Assembly (NCBI GenBank): GCA_016191345.1 | Contig: JACPOU010000041.1 | Coordinates: 1 to 48,497 of the forward strand | Direction: 5' to 3' | Origin: Chloroflexota bacterium | GTDB taxonomy: Bacteria; Chloroflexota; Limnocylindria; Limnocylindrales; CSP1-4 | DNA length: 48,497 bases | In this document: positions 42,191-48,497 of the stretch, piece after piece | How the letters are laid out: every line of letters starts with the position of its first letter | Numbering within the stretch: position 1 is the stretch's first letter | Position numbers and translations under genes: made by a program | The notes under the pieces: model-generated | The model's database searches: none | What the model saw: the letters and a program-made list of their open reading frames with translations, nothing else | Told to the model about the DNA's origin: nothing

Positions 42191-44266
42191 CTAGACCTTT
42201 GACTTCTGGACGAGCTCCGAGGCCAGCGACGCTGGGACCTCGGCGTAGTGGCTGAATTCCATCGAGGACGTCGCCCGGCCCTGGGTCATCGACCGCAGGT
42301 CCGTCACGTACCCGAACATCTGGGCCAGCGGGACGAACGCCCGCACGACCTGTGTGCTGCCCCGGGACTCCATGCCCTCGATCTGCCCGCGCCGGCTGTT
42401 GAGGTCGCCGATGACGTCGCCCATGAATTCCTCGGGCATGAGGACCTCGACCTTCATGATCGGCTCGAGGATGGCCGGATCGGCCTTCCCGAACGCGTCC
42501 TTGATGGCCATGGAGCCGGCGATCTTGAAGGCCATCTCCGACGAGTCGACATCGTGGTAGGACCCGTCGAAGAGGGTGACCTTGACGTCCACGACCGGGA
42601 AGCCGGCGAAGATGCCCGTCTCGAGCGTCTCGCGGATGCCCTGGTCGACCGGCTTGATGTACTCGCGCGGGATCGTCCCGCCGATGATCTTGTCGATGAA
42701 CTCGTAGCCGGCGCCCTTCTCGTTGGGCTCCAGCTTGATGACCGCGTGGCCGTACTGGCCCTTGCCGCCGGTCTGGCGGACGAAGCGGCCGTTGCCCTCG
42801 GACGGGCGGCGGATCGTCTCGCGGTAGGAGACCTGCGGCTTGCCGATGTTCGCGGCGACCTTGAACTCGCGGATCATCCGGTCGACGAGGACGTCGAGGT
42901 GGAGCTCGCCCATGCCGGCGATGAGGGTCTCCGACGACTCCGGGTCGGTGTGGACGCGGAAGGTCGGGTCCTCTTCGGCGAGGCGCTGGAGGGCGATCGC
43001 GAGCTTGTCCTGGTCCGCCTTGGTCTTGGGCTCGATCTTGACCTCGATGACCGGCTCCGGGAAGGTCATCGACTCGAGGATGACCTGGTGGTCCGGATCG
43101 GTCAGCGTGTCGCCCGTGAACGTGTCCTTGAGGCCGACGGCCGCGGCGATGTCACCGGCGTAGACCTCCTCGATCTCCTCGCGGTGGTTGGCATGCATCT
43201 GGAGGAGGCGGCCGATCCGCTCCTTCCTGCCCTTCGTCGGGTTCATGACGTAGGAGCCAGCCTTGAGCGTGCCCGAGTAGACCCGGAAGAAGGCCAGCTT
43301 CCCGACGAACGGATCGGCGGCGATCTTGAAGGCAAGGGCGCTGAAGGGCTCCTTGTCGTCCGGGGTCCGGATGACCTCGGCGCCGGTCCGGGCGTCGAGG
43401 GCGATCATCGGCGGCACGTCGAGCGGCGAGGGCAGGTAGTCGATGACGGCGTCGAGCATCTTCTGGATGCCCTTGTTCTTCAGGGCCGAGCCGGTCAGGA
43501 CCGGGATGATCCTCGTCGTGAGCGCGCCGAGCCGGAGGCCGCGCTTGATCTCGGCGATCGTCAGCTCCTCGCCCTCGAGGTACTTGTGGGTCAGCTCGTC
43601 GTCCATCTCGGCGACGGCCTCGATCATCGTGCGGCGGTGCTGCTCGGCCTCGGCCAGCAGCTCGGCCGGGATCTCCTCGACGTCGATCTTGTTGCCGAGA
43701 TCGTCGCGGTAGTAGATCGCCTTCATCTCGACGAGATCGATGACGCCCGCGAACTGGTCCTCGCGGCCGATCGGGATCTGGATCGGCACGGCGTTCGCGC
43801 CGAGGCGGTCCTTGATCGACTGGACGCCGCGCCAGAAGTCGGCCCCGGTGCGGTCCAGCTTGTTGATGAAGCAGAAGCGCGGCACGCCGTAGCGATCCGC
43901 CTGGCGCCAGACCGTCTCCGACTGGGGCTCGACGCCGGCCACGCCGTCGAAGACGACGACGGCGCCGTCGAGGACGCGGAGGCTCCGCTCGACCTCGACC
44001 GTGAAGTCCACGTGCCCGGGCGTATCGATGATGTTGATGCGGTGATCGCCCCAGAACGCCGTCGTCGCGGCCGCGGTGATCGTGATCCCCCGCTCCTGCT
44101 CCTGGGGCATCCAGTCCATCGTGGCCGCGCCCTCATGGACCTCGCCGATCTTGTAGATCTTCTTCGTGTAGAAGAGGATCCGCTCGGTCACCGTGGTCTT
44201 GCCGGCGTCGATATGGGCGATGATTCCGATGTTCCGCGTCCGTGCGAGCGGAACCTGGCGTGTCAC
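42191..44266 (-). CDS. fusA: Elongation factor G
   Basis: 691 residues, full length. [20 protein letters not shown] is the P-loop, [20 protein letters not shown] is G3, and [12 protein letters not shown] is G4. The C-terminal half has [14 protein letters not shown] and domain [22 protein letters not shown]. It drives translocation and ribosome recycling. The start is GTG at 44266, 19 bases after rpsG. Confidence 0.98.
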   Translation of the reverse strand: MTRQVPLARTRNIGIIAHIDAGKTTVTERILFYTKKIYKIGEVHEGAATMDWMPQEQERGITITAAATTAFWGDHRINIIDTPGHVDFTVEVERSLRVLDGAVVVFDGVAGVEPQSETVWRQADRYGVPRFCFINKLDRTGADFWRGVQSIKDRLGANAVPIQIPIGREDQFAGVIDLVEMKAIYYRDDLGNKIDVEEIPAELLAEAEQHRRTMIEAVAEMDDELTHKYLEGEELTIAEIKRGLRLGALTTRIIPVLTGSALKNKGIQKMLDAVIDYLPSPLDVPPMIALDARTGAEVIRTPDDKEPFSALAFKIAADPFVGKLAFFRVYSGTLKAGSYVMNPTKGRKERIGRLLQMHANHREEIEEVYAGDIAAAVGLKDTFTGDTLTDPDHQVILESMTFPEPVIEVKIEPKTKADQDKLAIALQRLAEEDPTFRVHTDPESSETLIAGMGELHLDVLVDRMIREFKVAANIGKPQVSYRETIRRPSEGNGRFVRQTGGKGQYGHAVIKLEPNEKGAGYEFIDKIIGGTIPREYIKPVDQGIRETLETGIFAGFPVVDVKVTLFDGSYHDVDSSEMAFKIAGSMAIKDAFGKADPAILEPIMKVEVLMPEEFMGDVIGDLNSRRGQIEGMESRGSTQVVRAFVPLAQMFGYVTDLRSMTQGRATSSMEFSHYAEVPASLASELVQKSKV

Positions 44267-44285
44267 TCTCAGTACCTTCCCGGGG

Positions 44286-44753
44286 TTACCACTTGAAATG
44301 GCTGAACGCCTTGTTGGCGTCCGCCATCTTGTGCGTGTCCTCGCGGCGCTTGACCGCGGCGCCGAGGCCGTTCATCGCATCGACGAACTCCGCGGCGAGC
44401 TTCTCGCTCATGCTTTTGCCACTCCGCTTGCGCGCCGACTGGACGAGCCAGCGGACGCCGAGCGAGAGGCGGCGGTCGCCCCGGATCTCGACCGGGACCT
44501 GGTAGGTGGCGCCACCGACGCGGCGCGGCTTGACCTCGATGATCGGGGTGGCGTTCCGGAGCGCCGACTCGAGGACCTCGATGCCGGGCCGCTTGGCCTG
44601 GAACTCGGCGCGGGCGAGCGCCTGGCGGAGGATCCGCTCGGCGAGGTTCCGCTTGCCGTCCTTCATGAGCTTGGCGTGGAAGCGAGCCGTCGTCCGGTTG
44701 ACCGGAACCTGCTCGTACTTCGACTTGCGGGGGATGCTGACGCGACGGGGCAT
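44286..44753 (-). CDS. rpsG: 30S ribosomal protein S7
   Basis: 155 residues. [40 protein letters not shown] and [20 protein letters not shown] are diagnostic; the end [20 protein letters not shown] is conserved. S7 nucleates the 30S head. Its ATG directly abuts the rpsL stop (TAGATG), leaving no room for the S7-binding intercistronic element known in E. coli. Confidence 0.98.
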   Translation of the reverse strand: MPRRVSIPRKSKYEQVPVNRTTARFHAKLMKDGKRNLAERILRQALARAEFQAKRPGIEVLESALRNATPIIEVKPRRVGGATYQVPVEIRGDRRLSLGVRWLVQSARKRSGKSMSEKLAAEFVDAMNGLGAAVKRREDTHKMADANKAFSHFKW

Positions 44754-45185
44754 CTAGCGCTTCCCTCCCACGGCCGCGGTGGCCTTCGCGCCGTACTTGC
44801 TCCGGCCCTGCTTGCGGTCCCGGACGCCGGCTGCGTCGAGGGCGCCGCGGATGATGTGGTACTTGACCGACGGCAGGTCGCGGACGCGGCCACCACGCAC
44901 GAGCACGACCGAGTGCTCCTGGAGGTTGTGGCCGATGCCCGGGATGTAGGCCGTGACCTCCATCTGGTTCGTCAGCCGCACGCGGGCGATCTTGCGGAGC
45001 GCCGAGTTCGGCTTCTTCGGGGTCATGGTCCGGACCTGGAGGCAGACACCGCGTCGCTGCGGCGCTCCCGGGATGGGGACCTGCCGCTGCCGAAGGCTGT
45101 TCCAGTTCTTGCGCATCGCCGGCGCCTTGATCTTCGCGATCTTGGCGGTGCGGCCGTGGCGCACGAGCTGGCTGATCGTCGGCAC
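44754..45185 (-). CDS. rpsL: 30S ribosomal protein S12, unusual decoding-centre loop
   Basis: 143 residues. S12 monitors codon-anticodon pairing. The Lys57 loop [13 protein letters not shown] is normal, but the second loop reads [13 protein letters not shown] instead of the near-universal GGRVKDLPGVRYH: Arg102 replaces the Lys equivalent to E. coli Lys87/88, Ser106 replaces Gly and Lys108 replaces Arg. An insertion of ~14 residues before PQRRGVC ([16 protein letters not shown]) resembles the one in Bacillus S12. The start is GTG at 45185, with AAAGGAG about ten bases upstream. It is first in the str operon, with a ~170-base leader. Confidence 0.97.
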   Translation of the reverse strand: MPTISQLVRHGRTAKIAKIKAPAMRKNWNSLRQRQVPIPGAPQRRGVCLQVRTMTPKKPNSALRKIARVRLTNQMEVTAYIPGIGHNLQEHSVVLVRGGRVRDLPSVKYHIIRGALDAAGVRDRKQGRSKYGAKATAAVGGKR

Positions 45186-45363
45186 GAAGACGCTGCTCCT
45201 TTCGGTTCGTCGGTCGGTCTGCGGTCACGTGGACCGCGGGTCCTTGGTCTGGCCGGGGTGTCGGGACCCTCGGCGAGGACCCTGTCCCATCCATCGATGG
45301 GGGTTCCGGTGGGCCGTTCGACGGCCATGTCGAACGCCGCCCCTTCCGGAGCCACGATCGCGG

Positions 45364-45393
45364 AGTCTACCAATCGGCCCGAGCACGTGTCAA
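45364..45393 (-). promoter_or_regulatory. Promoter of the str-S10-spc operon
   Basis: On the minus strand a perfect TTGACA (45393-45388), an 18-base spacer ending TGG, and TAGACT (45369-45364): a strong -35 plus an extended -10. It lies in the 260-base gap between rpoC and rpsL and predicts a leader of ~170 bases. It resembles the infA promoter closely (18-base spacer, TGG before TANNCT). Confidence 0.7.
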
Positions 45394-45411
45394 CCGTGGC
45401 CGGGTTGCGGA

Positions 45412-45436
45412 CGGGGCCCCGGCGAGCGGGGCCCCG
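45412..45436 (-). terminator. GC hairpin just after rpoC
   Basis: Two copies of the self-complementary CGGGGCCCCG, separated by five bases (loop CTCGC on the minus strand), can form a perfect 10-bp stem starting about ten bases after the rpoC stop. No T-run follows, so it is a weak intrinsic terminator at best. Either rpoBC transcripts stop here with a factor or they partly read into rpsL. Confidence 0.5.
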
Positions 45437-45446
45437 GTGCGGTGGC

Positions 45447-48400
45447 TCAGGCCTCCTCGACCTTCGCCGGCTCGCCCTGGAGGAGCGGGTTCTTGTCAGG
45501 GTCGATCTCGTCGTCGTCCCCACCCGTCTCGACGAGGAAGGGGTTGAAGTCGTCGTCGTCCGAGCCGGCGATCGTCGCCGCGCGGGCGAGGCCCGCCGCG
45601 TCGTCGTCGGCCGGGCGGCCACCCTCCTCCAGGAACGGGTTGTAGGTTCCGCCGCCGTCCTCGAGCGCCTCTCCGGCGAGGGCCTCGAGGGCCTGCCGCC
45701 GCTCGCGCTCCTTGCGGGCCGCGAGGTTGGCAGGCGCCCCGGACCCGGCCGGGATGAGCTTGCCGATGATGACGTTCTCCTTGAGGCCGATCAGGTGGTC
45801 CTTGGCGCCGTTGATGGCGGCCTCGGTGAGCACTCTGGTCGTCTCCTGGAAGGATGCGGCGGCGAGGAAGCTGGACGTGTTGAGCGAGGCCTTCGTCACC
45901 CCCAGGAGCACGGTCTGGGCCGTCGCCGGCTCGCCGCCCTCCGAGAGGACCCGGTTGTTGACCTCCTCGAAGTCAAGGCGGTCGATCAATTCGGTCGGCA
46001 GCAGCTCGCTGTCGCCGGGCTGGTCGATGCGGACCTTGCGGAGCATCTGCCGGACGATGATCTCGATGTGCTTGTCGTTGATCGTGACGCCCTGGCTGCG
46101 GTAGACCTTCTGGACTTCCTTGACCAGGTAGCGCTGGACCGCATCGCGGCCCCGCGTGTCGAGGTATTCCTGCGGGTTGATGGGGCCGTCCGTGATCGCG
46201 TCACCGGCCCGGACCTCGGCGCTGTCCTCGACGAGGAGCCGCGCGTTGTGCGGGATCGCGTACTCGCGCTCGACGATGTCCTCGGCACGGACGACGACGC
46301 CGTCGTCGGTCCGGGCGAGGAAGCCGCGAACGGGTGACGCGATGTCGGTGACGGTCTCGCCGCCCACGCGGGCGACGACCTGGCCGGCCTCGACGAGGTC
46401 GCCCGCGGCAGCCAGCATCTCGGCATCGTCCGGGATCGGGAGCGCCGAGTCGTACTGCTCGCGGCTGGTGACCTTGACCTTGGTGCCCGTGTCGCTCCGG
46501 AGGATCGACACCGAGCCGTCGATGTGGCTCATCTCGGCCTTGCCCTTCGGGACGCGGGCCTCGAAGAGCTCCTCGACGCGCGGCAGGCCGGCGGTGATGT
46601 CCAGGCCGGCGACACCGCCGGTGTGGAACGTCCGCATCGTCAGCTGGGTGCCCGGCTCGCCGATGGACTGGGCGGCGATGATGCCGACCGCCTCGCCGAC
46701 GCCGACGAGCTCGCCCGTGGCGAGGTTCCGCCCGTAGCAGCGGCGGCAGACGCCGTAGCGGGCCTCGCAGGTCAACGGTGACCGGACGAGGACCTCCTCG
46801 ACTCCGGCCGCCTCGATCGTCGCGGAGATCTCCTCCGTGATGAGCTCGTTGCGGTCGACGAGGAGCGGCGGGTTCTTGCCCTTGGCGTTCGGATCCGGGA
46901 GCGGCGCGGCCGACAGGCGGCCGACGAGGCGCTTCCGGAACTCGTCACGAACCTGGGCGCGCGTGCCGTCGTCCGTGGCCGGCCACGGGGCGCCCATCAT
47001 GTCGGCGGTGTCGACCGCCGTCATCCAGCTCCCCTCCTCCGTGCCGCAGTCCTCGTCCCGGGTGATGACGTCCTGGGCGACGTCCACGAGGCGTCGAGTC
47101 AGGTAGCCCGAGTCGGCGGTACGGAGCGCGGTGTCGGCGAGGCCCTTGCGGGCGCCGTGGGTGGAGATGAAGTACTCGAGGACGGTCATGCCCTCGCGGA
47201 AGTTGCTGCGGACCGGGACGTCGATGATCCGGCCCGATGGGTCGGCCATCAGGCCGCGCATCGCACCGAGCTGGCCGATGTTGCCCTTGTTTCCGCGGGC
47301 TCCGGAGTCGGTCATCATCCGGAGCGAGTTGTCCTCGGCCAGGCCCGACATCATCGCGTCGGACACGTCCTTGGTCGTGCGCTGCCAGAGCTCGACGACC
47401 TGCTCGTACCGCTCGTCCTCGGTGATGAGGCCGCGCTGGAACTGCTTGTCGATGTCGGTGACCGCGGCGTCGGTCGCGACGAGGCGGGCGCCCTTGTCCG
47501 TGGGTGTCGTGATGTCCCAGAGCCCGATCGTCATCCCGCCGCGCGTCGCGAACTGGAAGCCGACGGTCTTGATGCCGTCCACGAGCTCCGCCGTCTCCTC
47601 GGGTCCGAGGAGCCGGTAGCACTCGTCGACGATCTTCTTGAGCTCGGTCCGGCGCATCGCCTGGTTCGTGAACCGGAGGCGGTCCGGCACGATGCCGTTG
47701 AAGATGATCCGGCCGACGGTCGTGCGGACGCGGGTCGGGCGAAGCTCGCCGGCGACCTCGTCCCACGCCCGGACCACGACCTCGATCGGCTCGTGGAGCT
47801 CGAGGCGGCTGGTCCTGTGGGAGCCGGAGAGGGCGCCGTCACCGTTCGTCGGCGGCTCGTTGCCGTCGGCGCCGTCCTTGCCGGTGCCATGGCGCGCGCT
47901 GGCGACGTCGAGGCCCCGGGCCGTGAGCTCGTAGGCATACAGCGCCTCGTCCTCGTCGGAGAAGGTGCGCGAGACGCCCGAGGTGCCCTCCCGCTCCATC
48001 GTCAGGTAGTAGCAGCCGAGGACCATGTCCTGGGTCGGCGCAACCACCGGCGAGCCGTCGGCCGGCGACAGCAGGTTCGCGGTCGACAGCATCATCGTCC
48101 GCGCCTCGTCCTGGGCGGCCGTGGACAGCGGCACGTGGACCGCCATCTGGTCGCCGTCGAAGTCCGCGTTGAACGCGGTGCAGACGAGCGGGTGGATCTG
48201 GATCGCCGAGCCCTCGACGAGGACGGGCATGAACGCCTGGATGCCGAGGCGGTGGAGCGTCGGTGCGCGGTTGAGGAGCACCGGGTGGTCCTTGATGACA
48301 TCCTCGAGGACGTCCCAGACCTCGGGCCGGACGCGCTCGACGATCCGCTTGGCGCTCTTGATGTTGTGGGCGAAGCCCTTCTCGACGAGCTGCCGCATGA

Positions 48401-48497
48401 CGAACGGCTTGAAGAGCTCGAGGGCCATCTTCTTCGGCAGGCCGCACTGGTGAAGCTTCAGGTACGGGCCGACCACGATGACGGAGCGCCCCGAGTA
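45447..48497 (-). CDS. rpoC: RNA polymerase subunit beta' (partial, N-terminus outside window)
   Basis: About 1016 residues are visible; roughly the first 350 are outside. The frame is open to the window edge, starting [20 protein letters not shown]. The catalytic [12 protein letters not shown] is present, as are the trigger-loop region [20 protein letters not shown] and the zinc Cys in [41 protein letters not shown] and [20 protein letters not shown] complete the core. Two oddities: a ~40-residue Gly/Asn/Asp-rich insertion before [10 protein letters not shown] (about 47815-47925) and a C-terminal acidic tail with [15 protein letters not shown] and NPLLQGE. Confidence 0.98.
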   Translation of the reverse strand, partial: YSGRSVIVVGPYLKLHQCGLPKKMALELFKPFVMRQLVEKGFAHNIKSAKRIVERVRPEVWDVLEDVIKDHPVLLNRAPTLHRLGIQAFMPVLVEGSAIQIHPLVCTAFNADFDGDQMAVHVPLSTAAQDEARTMMLSTANLLSPADGSPVVAPTQDMVLGCYYLTMEREGTSGVSRTFSDEDEALYAYELTARGLDVASARHGTGKDGADGNEPPTNGDGALSGSHRTSRLELHEPIEVVVRAWDEVAGELRPTRVRTTVGRIIFNGIVPDRLRFTNQAMRRTELKKIVDECYRLLGPEETAELVDGIKTVGFQFATRGGMTIGLWDITTPTDKGARLVATDAAVTDIDKQFQRGLITEDERYEQVVELWQRTTKDVSDAMMSGLAEDNSLRMMTDSGARGNKGNIGQLGAMRGLMADPSGRIIDVPVRSNFREGMTVLEYFISTHGARKGLADTALRTADSGYLTRRLVDVAQDVITRDEDCGTEEGSWMTAVDTADMMGAPWPATDDGTRAQVRDEFRKRLVGRLSAAPLPDPNAKGKNPPLLVDRNELITEEISATIEAAGVEEVLVRSPLTCEARYGVCRRCYGRNLATGELVGVGEAVGIIAAQSIGEPGTQLTMRTFHTGGVAGLDITAGLPRVEELFEARVPKGKAEMSHIDGSVSILRSDTGTKVKVTSREQYDSALPIPDDAEMLAAAGDLVEAGQVVARVGGETVTDIASPVRGFLARTDDGVVVRAEDIVEREYAIPHNARLLVEDSAEVRAGDAITDGPINPQEYLDTRGRDAVQRYLVKEVQKVYRSQGVTINDKHIEIIVRQMLRKVRIDQPGDSELLPTELIDRLDFEEVNNRVLSEGGEPATAQTVLLGVTKASLNTSSFLAAASFQETTRVLTEAAINGAKDHLIGLKENVIIGKLIPAGSGAPANLAARKERERRQALEALAGEALEDGGGTYNPFLEEGGRPADDDAAGLARAATIAGSDDDDFNPFLVETGGDDDEIDPDKNPLLQGEPAKVEEA

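Noticed and set aside
42248..46337. Very long plus-strand open frames opposite fusA, tuf, rpsL and rpoC (600-700 codons)
   Set aside because: They are mirror images of strongly conserved genes in GC-rich DNA, rich in Asp/Leu/Arg/Val, and without any family resemblance.

Overview
The window is about 48.5 kb of very GC-rich bacterial chromosome (roughly 70% G+C by eye). Every gene I can support lies on the minus strand, so transcription runs from high to low coordinates. Gene content, G+C, the Firmicutes-like insertion in S12 and an actin-fold GlmL/MutL-type gene paired with a KOW-like gene point to Chloroflexota, perhaps a Limnocylindria-like lineage. The phylum is an inference from memory of those families, not from a search.

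In the direction of transcription: (1) 48497-45447 is the 3' two thirds of rpoC, ending in an acidic tail with three NPF/NPL motifs. (2) After a 260-base gap with a GC hairpin and a good -35/-10 promoter comes the fused str-S10-spc block: rpsL, rpsG, fusA, tuf, rpsJ, rplC, rplD, rplW, rplB, rpsS, rplV, rpsC, rplP, rpmC, rpsQ, rplN, rplX, rplE, rpsN, rpsH, rplF, rplR, rpsE, rpmD, rplO, secY, adk, map. (3) A second promoter precedes infA, rpmJ (only 37 codons, TTG start), rpsM, rpsK, rpsD, rpoA, rplQ, truA, rplM, rpsI. (4) argF and a TPR protein follow, each behind its own -10 element. (5) A c-di-AMP and amino-sugar operon follows: cdaA, cdaR (YbbR repeats), glmM, glmS, then acpS, nnrD, alr, a macro-domain gene and a conserved 100-residue ORF. 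(6) Next is an orphan GlmL/MutL-like ATPase with a partner protein of unknown function. (7) Then comes a tightly overlapping chain tsaE-tsaB-rimI-tsaD-rsmA-ispE-ridA (t6A tRNA modification, 16S rRNA dimethylation, isoprenoid synthesis). (8) glmU overlaps a CorC/HlyC-type membrane protein. (9) The low-coordinate end is gene-poor: an 18-base minisatellite and the first codons of an IS630-like transposase.

The functional theme is growth: ribosome, RNA polymerase and Sec export, plus UDP-GlcNAc supply (glmS, glmM, glmU) tied to c-di-AMP signalling, D-alanine (alr), ACP activation and t6A.

The signals I find most unusual are: (a) a three-copy family of about 60-110 base intergenic elements, found only in the three longest gaps of the ribosomal block, whose arms resemble the minisatellite unit; (b) the GlmL/MutL-like plus KOW-like gene pair with no mutase genes nearby; (c) TANNNT -10 boxes exactly six bases before three start codons, implying leaderless mRNAs; (d) an S12 protein with substitutions, including Lys to Arg, in the loop where streptomycin-resistance mutations occur.
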